This document shows positions 52,301 through 63,212 of a stretch of DNA of 64,000 bases, piece after piece (position 1 is the stretch's first letter; the number at the start of each line of letters is the position of its first letter). The translations under genes and the position numbers were made by a program. Where the stretch lies: NCBI GenBank assembly GCA_009869945.1, contig WIXG01000083.1:124001-188000 (forward strand), in the 5' to 3' direction. Below the pieces are notes generated by a model. It did no database searches and was not told the DNA's origin. It worked only from the letters and a program-made list of their open reading frames with translations. This stretch comes from Mesaphorura yosii. Its lineage: Eukaryota > Arthropoda > Collembola > Poduromorpha > Tullbergiidae.

Positions 52301-55300
52301 ACGTTTGTGTCGAGGCAGAGGATCCGACTTTGAATTTTAATTGCTGCGTTGCATTCAGTTGTCAATAGTTGACGCCATGACTTCAATTCGGCTGATCTTA
52401 TTTAGTTAAATAAAAGAACTACGTTGAGTTTGGATCATGACTGGACGCTACTCTGCTGTGCTTGAGTTTGAATTCACGACTTAGACGACGCAATCTCACG
52501 TTCATCTTGTTTGCACAAGATTGCCTCGTTGTAGTCATAACCTCATAAGCTTGCAATTTATTTACTCTATATTTGCTTATGCTATTAGTTTATGTACAAG
52601 AAACTCATTTGTTGATGCTGTTCATATTTTGTCATATTGCTCTCGTATCTTAACAGAAATAAATGCATCATTGCATTCGAGTTGCTGACGTGAATAAATT
52701 TGAAAAGGAAACTCAAGACATTTAATTCGTCTTAAAATTAATAACATTTTTCGTCAGCCGGTTTCAGCACGAGAGATTTATTTTAGGTAGAACTAGTCGG
52801 TCTATTTGTATGGTACCATTTTTTGCTCTTCTTGATGTTAATCGTGAGTAAATGTAGCGAAGTAGGTGAGACTTTGTATAATCCTAAGATTTGCATGATT
52901 ATATGTATTTGTCCACTACGTACACGCATCCATATTCAAAGGCGCCAAAATTGTTCACAACCATTAATACTTATTTGTGCTGGGATGAACGAACCTCTTC
53001 TTGCCAGAGCCGGCCTCTTTCTCGACGCTCACGTCTGCAAGCGGAAAGCAAGTGACCGTAAATTAGATAAATTCAGAACAAAAACGTAGCGTGTCAACCA
53101 CGAACAAGCTCCTTACAAATGTGATATTTGTAAATGACAATGTGTGACTCGCAAGCATGAATTTTAAGGCTAAATACCGCATAAAAGATTTTTCATTTTG
53201 CTCAAAGATTCTCATTCACAGCGTAACTCTCAAGTCAAGGGATGCATTTTGGGCGGTTGGTGTTTGTACACAACCATCGTCATCACTGTGTAATTAGCGC
53301 TGATATGCAACACTGAATAAAATGCATTCATCTTTCTCACATCGCATTTTTGAGACACGCTGAATATCTCATGAAAAAAATGCCATTCCACGAGCATTGC
53401 GCGTTAACTTTGGTACGATGCGAATACGTTTGGTAGTTTTCCTCGTTCTATTTGTTTTTCGCATACCTTCCGTGACTTTTGAGAAACAGAAGGAAGATGG
53501 GATCGCATTATCAGTGTTATTTTCATATTATTCTGTTTATTTCTCGTCTTCGTCTTCTAACCTTCACTCGTCGCTGGTCGTTCATTATTTTGGCATGTTA
53601 AACTCCTAGCGTGCAATGTCGGCCTTAATTTGCGAATGCAAGGAATTGGTTCGTGTTTTATACTATCCTTCAAATCATGATTTGTGTGCTTGAATACGGC
53701 ATGCAAGGCAAGTAATCTCTTCATCCCTTGCATCTAGTCGCTATGCAAACTGATCGGGCTTTATCCCAGCACTCACTTGACATGGCATGTCTTACAGGAA
53801 ACGGAAAATACATGATAATTTCTGATTGTCCGGTCTTAAGATAATCCCTTCAAATTGTCAAGTTCTTAAAATTTAACATTCGTCCAGATTTACTTGTCGA
53901 ACGCCAACTTTACAGCACTTAAAAGCTTGTAAATTCATCACCATTTTAAGTCTCAATATCATTAAGTCAGTTTGCATGCAAACATTTATAGCTCAAAATC
54001 CTCTGCCAATTGACAGAAATATGATTAATGCGTGCAAATTTCTCATGATTCATTGTGCGCAAATGTCTGACGGTATCCAAATATGTAGCGTTGACATGTT
54101 TTCATTAAGTTGTCTTTCCCGTCGGTCCATCAAATGGTTGTTCGTCATGTGTTGCTTATAAAAAATATCGCGAACTCGACCACGCAAATAGAAAACTCAT
54201 GAAATTTATGACACCAGTTGCGGTAGCAAATGTTTTCCTTTCAGTGAGTTGTCCGTTTCTATGTGTTATGGCTGTTATCGCGGTTGCTGTCATTACTCAT
54301 CCATATTCATCGAAGCGCTGTTCCCAATGAGAGTGAAAGCTGTTTAACTTGACAATTATCATTCAGCAGCTTATTCATTCTACGTGTAGGTGCACGCATG
54401 CGGCTTGCATTGACCGTACAATCACATGCAGTTCTCTTCGAAACATGCAAAATGACACTTTGCCGCTCGCGGCTCACATAATGATATTGCCACGCCAAAA
54501 TTAAGCATCAACAGTAGTCGCAGTAGTCGGTTGATAATGTGGGAATACCTGATATTAACACGACAGTAATTAATGCAGCAGACAAGTGATGCAATAAATA
54601 GCAGAAATTTGTGAAGTAAATATTACAACGAAATTACAAGAAACAGTGCCACTTTGTCTCATACTCGTGCACGAGGCAAATAAGACACATTTAAAAATTG
54701 CAATGTGATTTTAGGGCAAGCCAGGGTGCAAACACCCTGCTCAATATTTGACTTCTGGTATTTGTGGAAGATGTGAGATGGAAACCAATTCTACACATTG
54801 CGCTGTGGGCTTTATAATGCAATTCATGAATATTCATTCTGTTCATCATTTAGCAATAGCAGAACTTTGCAAAAATGTTAATTTACTACTTGCACACGTA
54901 AGGCGAAAGTCATCATGACAGACTACGGTGTTAAGCAGCCGTGTCTTTAACTGTTGCGGGAATGCACGGAATGCTTCATGGGACGTAATTTGGCTCGAGA
55001 GTATCCCTTCCATGCTGCTCACGCAATCAGTCAAGTCAATATTCATGCTACGTTCAGAGGAGATAACAGTTATTAGTTTGTATTTCTAAACATCACTTTG
55101 CTATTATAAGAAACAGATAGTCATAAACTCTGAATACAGCCAGCAATATTGACTTATGTTTATCGAACAATTCTGTTTGCGAAATAATGTTCATTGAACT
55201 CTGAAACGTGATACGTGATACATTTTGCATTCCTGAAAGTTTTGTATTCAGCAACCAAGCACCCCATGGCACCCTTCTTTCAATTGCTTGAAACTGAACT

Positions 55301-55967
55301 GTGAGTCGAACTGAGATGCAAAACTAGTGCTTCTCACGGCTCCGACTTTGGCCGGAGCCAGAGTCGGCCCGGAGTCTACACCAAAAAAGCTGAAATCGGA
55401 GCCGCGCCCTGTCTGCTCCAGATCCGACTCTGGCGCCGCTCCGGTGAGAAGCACTATGCAAAACTCACCAACAATATTCCATATGAAATTGATCGATCGA
55501 CTGGTTTCGATGCCTCTTAAAGCCTTTGACAATCACTGTGTTTATACTTTAAATAGGAATAGTGTGCATGAATAGCATGAGCATTTATATAAATGTTCGT
55601 TCACGTTATTTCGTTTCTGAATTCTTGAGAATGCAATTTACATTTTACTAATCATCGTGTTTGTGTGTTCACATTGCAGAGTAAGAACAATTCCTTGGAC
55701 AAGCCATACAGAAATGGCGAAGTGGCTCGCAACGAGGACGACATGAGTTCAACCGGTGCGTCTCCAACGCCGCCTGGGAGTTCAGCTTCACCCTCTCCGA
55801 CTCCGTTGTCCAAAGTCAGCTCGTTTGACAAATCTTCCAACTCGTCGTTGGACTTGAACATGACAGTACAGGAAATGAGGGCAAAGCTGGCGGCGCGGAA
55901 GAAGGTGGACCCGAAAACCCAGAAGATCGACTTGCGCAAAAAATATGAAATTATTCAAACGCTCTGA
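46353..55967 (+). CDS. Sip1: NHERF1/Sip1-type PDZ scaffold protein with ezrin-binding tail, two exons
   Basis: Adaptor linking membrane proteins to ERM proteins (ezrin/moesin) and the actin cortex; the Drosophila homologue Sip1 supports Slik-dependent moesin activation. Exons 46353-46871 and 55680-55967 join in phase 0, giving 268 residues. A single N-terminal PDZ domain (about 11-95) carries the carboxylate-binding loop GYGF at 24-27, then LHGEKSKPGQYIGKV, SPAEVAGL and DRIIEVNG, as in NHERF PDZ1. A variable linker rich in Pro, Glu and Ser follows. The C terminus (LNMTVQEMRAKLAARKKVDP and IDLRKKYEIIQTL) aligns with the ezrin-binding helix of NHERF1, which ends in MDWSKKNELFSNL. Vertebrate NHERF1/2 have two PDZ domains, so the single PDZ is notable. 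The ATG sits in GAGAAGATGG. Confidence 0.95.
47185..47220. repeat. Perfect 16-bp inverted repeat with 4-nt loop
   Basis: CTGCCTTTAATCAGAA, loop GCCC, then the exact reverse complement. Lies 0.3 kb into the NHERF intron. The stem is too short for a normal animal pre-miRNA and the flanks do not extend the pairing. Confidence 0.85.
55325..55456. mobile_element. Non-autonomous hAT-type MITE (132 bp) with 8-bp target-site duplication
   Basis: The inverted ends TAGTGCTTCTCAC (55325) and GTGAGAAGCACTA (ending 55456) are perfect 13-bp reverse complements. The inner sequence is a GC-rich fold-back of GGCTCCGACT / CCAGAGTCGG type units. Identical TGCAAAAC octamers flank it at 55317-55324 and 55457-55464. 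An 8-bp duplication and ends of the form (C/T)A(A/G)NG are the hAT hallmarks. The element is too short to encode a transposase. GC content is far above the surrounding intron. It lies 224 bp upstream of the last NHERF exon. Confidence 0.9.
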
Positions 55968-56880
55968 ACGAGAGATGGAGTACGACAATTAATGCACACT
56001 TCGTGAGACGGGTTGACGAAAGGACTTATACAAGACTCAAAAATCAGCTTAGTTGTATCAATGTTAAAAGTTAACTGTAAATACTGCTTGGCGTGTGTTT
56101 GTTGTTAGTTGTAGAATATTGTCATGATGTATTTAGTCTCTAGAGTCCATCTGTAATCACTTAGAAATTCTTCATTTAAGATTATATTTTGGTTTGCAAA
56201 TGGAACCCATTCATATTTCATTAAGCTGTTGCTTTCGGGCAAAGTGTAGCATATGTAGTGTAGTTAGGTTCGGATTATATCCTTGTTCCATTTGATTTCT
56301 TTCATGAGGCTCTCTTCCTTCTCTTTAAAAATTAATGCATGGAAGATACGAAGTTGTCATAAGTTACATACATCTTCTAAGGTCTGTCACGAGCATGTCT
56401 TTTAATGTTCAGGTCATTGTATTGAATTATTTTCAGTTGGTGTGAAAAATTTATAAGTGAATTGCAGTGTTCGAGTGAATATTTTAAACCATTTAGTTTC
56501 TTTGTCCAGCGGATGTAAATACCTCGTTAATTTTTACAGATTTTTAGTCAGAACTAAGTTTGATTGTAATTTTGTATGGCCGGGCGTCGTAAAATGACTA
56601 TTGCTCCAATTATGATTGTTTCAGAAACTATTTGTTAGACTTCACTTTAGCATTGTTTCATGTGAGTGCCATTTTTTGGGGTTACGACTGTAAGTTGTCA
56701 ATGTAAAAATATTTAACTTCAAATACATTTTTTAGGGTATGCTTCTACTTCATAAAGTAGGGCACTGTGTTGATCAAGGAAATAGAACAGTTTATTACGT
56801 TTCCTACCACTGTCGATTAAAGTACATGTTCCATTCCTCAAAAGCTCCAAAATTACGCATAAAAATTAATGTTACTGTTT
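55968..56880 (+). other. NHERF/Sip1 3'UTR and convergent spacer
   Basis: AT-rich sequence after the stop with no coding potential. ATTAAA at 56816-56821 is a possible poly(A) signal, implying a long 3'UTR of about 0.85 kb. The ENPP-like gene approaches from the other side. Confidence 0.4.
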
Positions 56881-57181
56881 GTTAAGATTAAGAGACTATA
56901 ATTAATTGTATCTGCGGTAAGCGTGCGCGTTGAATGTCTGTCGCGTACGTATCATTATTGCAAACCAAGCTGTAAGTGTTTTTGATTCCTTGCTCTTGAA
57001 TAAATGGGTTAGATAAGCAATTAAAAGTTGACCTGTTCATAAGTGACGGCAAAACTGGCCAGCTGGGCTGAAACTGAATTGGAATACACTTGTACACTTT
57101 GGCATATATCTTCCTCAACAAATCGCCGTCACATTTCAGATTTCTCCAGACGATCATACAGGTACAAAGTGAATCCAGGAT

Positions 57182-57187
57182 TTTATT
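57182..57187 (-). other. Poly(A) signal AATAAA of the ENPP-like gene
   Basis: Reverse-strand AATAAA about 90 nt beyond the stop codon at 57278. Confidence 0.55.
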
Positions 57188-57277
57188 GCTCGTACAGAAT
57201 ATTATGAAAAACTCCGGAGTTACAATTTTGATTGTAGCAGTAGAAAGGAGTAGCATGGCCCCATTTCTTACACTTTC

Positions 57278-59147
57278 TTACATCATTATTTTTCCACAAG
57301 AAACCGTGATAATACTGACGAGGATTGAAAGTATGTTTAGAATAAAGGAAGAAGACGATTTTTCCGACTTGTTGACAAAAAGCGTGTACACTCGATCCCA
57401 GCTGCCATTGTGAGGTCTGGGGGTAATACTTAAGACTTTCGTGAATACTTGATAAATGTCCTCCATGTGGATGGGCGGATGAGTTACACCTTTCTTGAAT
57501 TCTGTAACGCAATTAAATTCCTTAATTATTTCCATTCACTTTAATGCAAACTGCAAAAGAGCAGTTCTACCTGGGCCTTTAGCGAAAAATATTCCTCTCA
57601 TCTCCTTCACGCTGGACGGATACCCGTGAACACCTCCCCAGTAGCCAAATTCATTGTCCAAAGGATGCTGTCCAATGAAATTGAGTCCGTGAATAAAATA
57701 CTTTGGCTTCGCCACAACGAGGATGTCGTGGGCCAGGTCATTGTTTTTGTAATGAAAGTTTTCCGGAATCTCATGTCTCTTGTACACGTCGACACCGGGC
57801 ATGTCGTTCTTCAACTTTTGGTAAACCTTTGCGGAAAGAAGATTCAGTTTAAAAGCATAGAAGCAATAATAGTTCCGTTAGCTGCATACAAATTCCGTAC
57901 CCTATCCAATGTTGAGGAAAAGGTGTCTATTGCAACAACAGCTCCTCTATCCAGAACGATGTGTACATCAGAAGAGTTGATGTAGTCTCCCAATTGAAGA
58001 TATGTCGTATTTGTGTCGGGTCCTACTCCCATCATTCCATGATCACTTATAATTATTATGCTTATCTAAATCAGAAAAACTCATTGGAGCATGGCCTTAA
58101 ATTTAAAAATGATAAAGATTTAATTCAGGTTGTTACACACTTTATCGTAAAGCCCATCATCCATCAAGGTATCGAGGAATCCGTTGAATGCTTCGTTAAC
58201 ATCCAAGAGCCCTTGCTTGAGTTGAGGCGAGTCCGGTCCGTACTTATGCCCCAAATTATCAATATGCTCGTTGTACACCTGTTTATTAAAAACATTGAAA
58301 GTTCGTACTCTTAAGTACATAATTATACATAGGCGGTCTCATAAGTGCATTGATGGCTTAATTACCATTACGAGCGAGTTGTCCTTTATTTTCTGAGCTG
58401 CAATTTGCAGAGTCTCGCTGATTGCTTCCTTGCCCTTCCGCTCTACGAATCCGGAAAACTCCTTAGGGATTATCCCCTGAAAATTCAGTCTCATTATTAA
58501 ATTGTCGTAAGTTCTGCGCGCAATTACAATCTGATGTTAGTTGATGCTTACAATGTACCTGAAATGGGACATCGCAGCGGGACCACAAGCGAAGGAAGAC
58601 ATCTTTGCCTGCTTTTGTAGCCGTCGTCCAGATCGGCTCAGCGTGCTCCCACCATTCGGGCTGTGTTGTGGTGGTCGTATTGAACAAATCAAAAAGCTTG
58701 CGAGTTTTCTTGTTGAACATGTAGTTGCCCAAGATGCCATGAGATTCCGGAAATAGACCAGTGCTTATCGTTGTCCAGGATGGATAAGAGACTGACGGGA
58801 AGATCGGCTGCAGCCAGTCGACTTGAACTCCATCGTTCAAGAATTCCTCGAAAGCATACATTTCCTTTTTATATTTATGGTAGTAATCCCAGCGGAAGCT
58901 TTTCATGGGCAAAAACAATAGTGCAGAAACGTAATTCAAAAATGCGAAAACTGGTGAGAATCAGACACAAGGGGTCTTTAACGTACCCGTCAAACATGAT
59001 GACCAACAATTTGGGCGATTTTCTTCCATTTTCCGGTTGTTGAGGATCGTTGGTTGTTGCGTCTTTGTGCAACCTTGCGTGATGGTTTGAACTTTTCACG
59101 TGAAGGAATAAAATTGACAACACCAGAAGCTCAAAGGGGATTCTCAT
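57278..59147 (-). CDS. ENPP6-like choline-phosphodiesterase (alkaline-phosphatase superfamily), seven exons
   Basis: Secretory-pathway ectoenzyme; ENPP6 cleaves glycerophosphocholine-type substrates. Exons: 59147-58987, 58898-58559, 58476-58366, 58278-58141, 58065-57901, 57826-57571, 57501-57278; phases agree, 464 residues (ENPP6 has 440). A signal peptide (about 1-19) is followed by a low-complexity stretch, then KLLVIMFDGFRWDY. All zinc-site and catalytic positions are present: D53, nucleophile S91 in FPSVSYPS (ENPP6 also uses Ser there, while ENPP1-5 and ENPP7 use Thr), D211 and H215 in IDNLGHKYGP, D258-H259 in SDHGM, and H372 in GGVHGY. The asparagine of GNYMF is also kept. The C terminus is hydrophobic (ILNILSILVSIITV) after a Ser-rich stretch, fitting a GPI anchor or tail anchor. 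Introns are 69-89 bp. Confidence 0.92.
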
Positions 59148-61842
59148 TCTGGAAAGCGGCGTCCTGTCTCACTCCACACTGAAGCCAAACTGAACTCACT
59201 GCGTACCAATAGCACGGGCACGTTCGGAGAATATTTGCAGACCACTCAAATCCTAAAGTCAAAGAAAATGAACTGAAATTGCTTGCTTCTTTGTTTTTAT
59301 AAAAGCTTTAGAAACGGATTTACGCAATGATCTCTCAAGAGGTTATTTTACGAGCACAGTCTTTGGTAGACTTTGAACCGTGTGAGTAATAAAAGTCTAT
59401 CATCTTGACAATAATATCAAGTCGAATTTTGTTAGAAATATATTTCTCATGAATGATGTGGAATGTTATGCTCTAGACGAACATTTTTGATAGAGTCAAA
59501 CGGGTAAGCGCTGTTGATATCATGTCGTGTTATTATTATACGGTGGGTGCGTTTGTGAAATGTCTGCCTCGTAAAAGTTGAAATTGGCAACTGTTTTAAT
59601 TCCTCATCTGTTTATTGTAACCCAATACGAGACTGGCTTCTGTCGATGGGTGGCTGAACCAATAACAGAGATAAATGTGGCCAACAAGCAATGACTGCTC
59701 ACAGGCCGCTCGAATCTGGCTTGTTTAACAAGACTAAATAAATTAAAACATGTGCCATGCGACGAATGAAAAGCTGTAGCCAAACGTGTGGTTAATGCCA
59801 GCTTCTTCAGCATTTTATTACTGTTGTGAAATTAAAGCGACTTATGAAGTGCGAGAAATATGGAATGCGGCGTATACAGAGATGTCAATGTTTATCTCGG
59901 CAAAAAATTCGATATTCCTTGTGAAGTGAGCCTGCGCCGGCTGCCATCGTTTAATTCGAGTATAATCCCATTAATTCTGGCATGTCATTCTTAATTAGAA
60001 GCAGTTGCCCATTCATTTTTTCATCGAAGTCTATCTGGTATAAAGTGCGGTTCAGGGAGCTGAGTCCAATTCAACCCACTTTGATGTAAAACCTTATAAA
60101 CGAAATGGAATGATTCAAACGTACGAATACTTACATTGTTGCCGTACGCAAGCATTGCATCAACCTCCAAGCAGATGCTTTTAAATGCCATAATCTAGGG
60201 AGCTGATTTCAGTGAATGCAAGCTGTACTTAATACATTCATTTCTTGGTTTTGATCAATTAACCGCCACACCGACTCCGACACTGATACACTACCTTTAC
60301 ACAGAGACCAATGTCAGCGTTCAATTTACATCGCGAAATATCCGGCGATGGCTCCAGTCTTTTAAATGCGGTTACACAGCGCTTAGATTTCCACGACTCA
60401 GGACCGTACTATTCGCGTTTTACCGTAAGATTTTAACAGGACGTAAAAGTTAATTGTGAATCAGCGCCCAACTTTTATTTGACCACGCACTTCTACCACG
60501 AAAAAAGTCCAGACCGTTCAAGCATTGCACGATACTTTCAGTTGGTTTGTTGCAACCGTGGAAAGCGACTGTGATGAAATGTCACCGCACTCATGAAGTC
60601 GTAAATGTCAACAATGATGATTCACAGCCAAAATAGCAAAACTCTGACCTTGTTTCCGTCTCGCTTTCGAGTATACGAGTCGTAGACCAAAGTCTAGTCT
60701 ATACTCGGTTTGACTGAACATCTCGCTTCCACCACCTTCCATTCTCATCTCCGCATGTTTCGCCAATTTAGTTTGACATATTCCATGGAGTGTATGTAGG
60801 GTCGCGAAATGAGAATTCCCTTCACAGTGAGAGTAACATTTTAGTAGGTTACGTTAAGCGCAATGATTGTTTCAGCTTTCCTCGTTTGCAGTATATCACT
60901 ATCATTGCCAATTGAATCTTAGCGTATGCTTACGACCCTTTTTGGCATCGGAAACTCTTTCCGTCTGAACCGAACAGCAAAGGCGTTGAGATTTCTCGTA
61001 TAAATCTATTAACTTCACTGCACTATCGTACTAGGCCAATGATGCCAGAAAATAGACGTTGGAGAATGCAGTGGAACGGGTAGGAACAGCAAACAAGTCT
61101 TTCTGCAGCTACAGGAAGAAGTTCTCCTAACTAATACATCTTTGATGATGAGACCCGATGGGATTCTATATTTACACATTTCATTTAACTAGACCAACGT
61201 TTCTCCTTCACGACCTAATTTCAAGCGTAGCTGTGTCCGACCACTTGCTTTCAAGTAAATGCAAAATTCTTGATATCTAACTCAAACAAATTTATGTTCC
61301 AAAATTCAATTCACATAGGAAACCTAGGTCAGCCTGTGACAGATGAGACACAAGATTTCATAAAGCACACATTTTCGTTAGTTTTGAATACATAGTTACC
61401 GTGTATGATTTGCAGTATTACATTGCCGTAATCACAACCACAAGTTAGAGTCTCAGCTTTATATGGTCTTCGATATCTCTGATGAGACAATCAGTACAGG
61501 CTAACAGCAGCACATTTCGATTCTATTAAACTCCAAATTTATGGCCTGCCTATTTGGAACAGCACAGCCTATTGACTTTGTATAGTCTGTTTCGTATGAG
61601 ATTAATACAAGACGCTGTATAGCAGACGGGTCGAGACAAAATCTTTTCTGTTGATTGCTGTAATTCCTGGACAGTGTCCCGGTCATATTGGTCAAGTGCC
61701 AGTAGCTCCCTTTTTCTGTTGGCATTTGGAATGTATGGATCCAACAATTTCCAATATTTTATAAGCAAGTTGTAGACACATAAATAGTTGCGTGAGTTGT
61801 TAACGAAAAGGTACCGCTCAGAGTGGCTTGTGCAGAACAGAA
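59148..61842. other. Spacer between divergent ENPP-like and PLD6-like genes
   Basis: No supported exon. Contains promoters for both flanking genes. A 110-codon minus-strand open frame (61882-61550) begins with a real ATG and overlaps the PLD6 leader, but I recognise nothing in it. Confidence 0.4.
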
Positions 61843-61930
61843 GGTTAGTTGGAGTCAACGAAACGGGTTTCGACATGTTCATTCTGCACCCATAAACTTG
61901 GCACTGATTCTAAAGTTAATAATTTTTGCA
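61843..61930 (+). other. Probable 5'UTR intron of the PLD6-like gene
   Basis: Donor AGAAG|GTTAGT at 61842/61843 and acceptor TTTTTGCAG ending at 61930, nine bases before the ATG at 61940. An 88-bp intron matches others in the window. Inferred from motifs only. Confidence 0.5.
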
Positions 61931-61939
61931 GTAACTAAG

Positions 61940-62593
61940 ATGCTGATGTCAGTCAGCATGATGAGCCTCGCAAATTTAATTCCCGTATGCATAACCGGAA
62001 CGGCATTCGTAGCTGGAGTCACCGTTAACTTGTATTGGAAGCGACAACGCGTCTGGAGCGAGGCAAACAAAGCTGTGGCAGCTGCCAAACTACGAAACGT
62101 TTGGAATTCAGCAATATTCTTTCCGTCACGTGGCACTTGTGTCGAAGAACCCCGCTCCTCGTTGCCCAGACTCGAATCTTATATGAAATACGCCCGAACC
62201 AGCACCAAGATCAGTGTGATGAACATAAATGGTCGCCATTACCGTCGCCTGATTGATCTCCTCGTCAAGAAGCATGAAGGAGTTCTGGTGAAGGTGTACA
62301 CCACCACAGGAAGCGCGGTCCTGAGGAACGTGACGCGTTTGAAGAAGCATGGAATTGAAGCACGCTACAAAAGATATGCGTATTCGACAACGATTCACCA
62401 CAAGTTTATCATAATTGACGACTTTTGTGTTTTCACTGGCTCACTGAACTGGACAGACGTTCCCTTCGAACACGAGAATTTGGTCATTGTGAATGACCCA
62501 AGAATTGTACTAAAATACTGCGAGAGATTCGATTATTTGTGGACCATATTCGATGAACCAGCAAGTAAACCACGAATGAACGTCGAGCAATGA
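61940..62593 (+). CDS. PLD6/Zucchini-type single-HKD phospholipase D family nuclease
   Basis: Outer-mitochondrial-membrane protein. Family members cut piRNA precursors (Zucchini) and hydrolyse cardiolipin (PLD6), acting as homodimers with one HKD motif per subunit. The 217-residue product starts with a hydrophobic anchor (about 6-30, LANLIPVCITGTAFVAGV) and a basic stop (YWKRQR), as in PLD6. AIFFPS marks the start of the catalytic fold. The HKD motif is H153-x-K155-x4-D160 (IHHKFIIIDD), followed by VFTGSLNWT, the family signature. The segment that in PLD6 holds the CPCGLPHG zinc-finger residues is short here and has only one Cys (GTCVEEPRSS), so the zinc finger seems absent. The ATG at 61940 is chosen because the frame further upstream has no ATG. 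Could be a true Zucchini or a diverged paralogue. Confidence 0.87.
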   Translation: MLMSVSMMSLANLIPVCITGTAFVAGVTVNLYWKRQRVWSEANKAVAAAKLRNVWNSAIFFPSRGTCVEEPRSSLPRLESYMKYARTSTKISVMNINGRHYRRLIDLLVKKHEGVLVKVYTTTGSAVLRNVTRLKKHGIEARYKRYAYSTTIHHKFIIIDDFCVFTGSLNWTDVPFEHENLVIVNDPRIVLKYCERFDYLWTIFDEPASKPRMNVEQ

Positions 62594-62713
62594 ATTGATT
62601 AATTCAGTTGTATGCGCATCTGCTACATCATCGAACTCTCAATCTCAACTGAGGTGACATTTTTTAATTCTCCGTAAAATGTAAATTACTGCTGCAGTGT
62701 TATATTCCACATA

Positions 62714-62719
62714 AATAAA
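62714..62719 (+). other. Poly(A) signal AATAAA of the PLD6-like gene
   Basis: AATAAA about 120 nt after the stop codon, in ACATAAATAAATTT. Confidence 0.6.
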
Positions 62720-63212
62720 TTTATTATAGTCTTGTATTGCAAACAAATAGCGGTCACAATGTTTATTTCATTTAATTGAGTTTTAAATGCTTAATAAGCT
62801 TACAGACATAGTACCATTCATCATTGGAGTCGTCATGTCGCATTGAGAAAAGGCACACATAGAGGTTTCAGAGGTATCTTAAATCACTTCCCGTGGGCAG
62901 CGGTTCATGAGGCACACAGACTAAAACATTTATACTGTTATCAGTCAATAAATAAAGAAGTACAATTTGGAAAAATTTCGTCCTTTAGAACGATCCCTAG
63001 ACACTAGCCTGTTGCTAAAATAGTTGAAAGTTTCTTAATCTTACTTTAAAAACAAATGAATGTATAAAATACTGAAAGTGGAATGAGTCGGATTGGCAGG
63101 TAAAGTTAACTCGAAGAATGTTGAAGATCTTACAAGCCTAACTGAAATGTGGGAACTTGAAGTACTTCGGGGTATAGTTACGAGCCAGTTGTCCATTTAA
63201 TAATTGCGACAG
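62720..63212. other. Convergent spacer / ARP 3'UTR
   Basis: AT-rich, no coding sequence seen. Reverse-strand AATAAA at 62767-62762 could end the actin-related gene, giving a 3'UTR of about 450 nt. Confidence 0.35.

Larger units (their letters stand above)
46872..55679 (+). other. NHERF/Sip1 intron (8.8 kb)
   Basis: Donor GCC|GTAAGT at 46871 and acceptor ACATTGCAG at 55679. Contents seen: a perfect 16-bp hairpin at 47185-47220 and a hAT-type MITE at 55325-55456. Open frames inside (such as 49165-49455 and 53397-53609) lack splice context or motifs and look random. Confidence 0.7.

Noticed and set aside
53397..53609. 70-codon open frame with a signal-peptide-like start in the NHERF intron
   Set aside because: Hydrophobic start is expected by chance in AT-rich DNA; the rest is low-complexity Ser, with no exon partners.
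57626..57985. 119-codon plus-strand open frame opposite the ENPP-like gene
   Set aside because: Shadow of the well-supported minus-strand exons, whose catalytic residues are conserved.
61550..61882. 110-codon minus-strand open frame starting with ATG, divergent to the PLD6-like gene
   Set aside because: Composition is moderately protein-like but no family motif is recognised, it overlaps the PLD6 leader antisense, and no splice partner was found. Transcript data would be needed to accept it.
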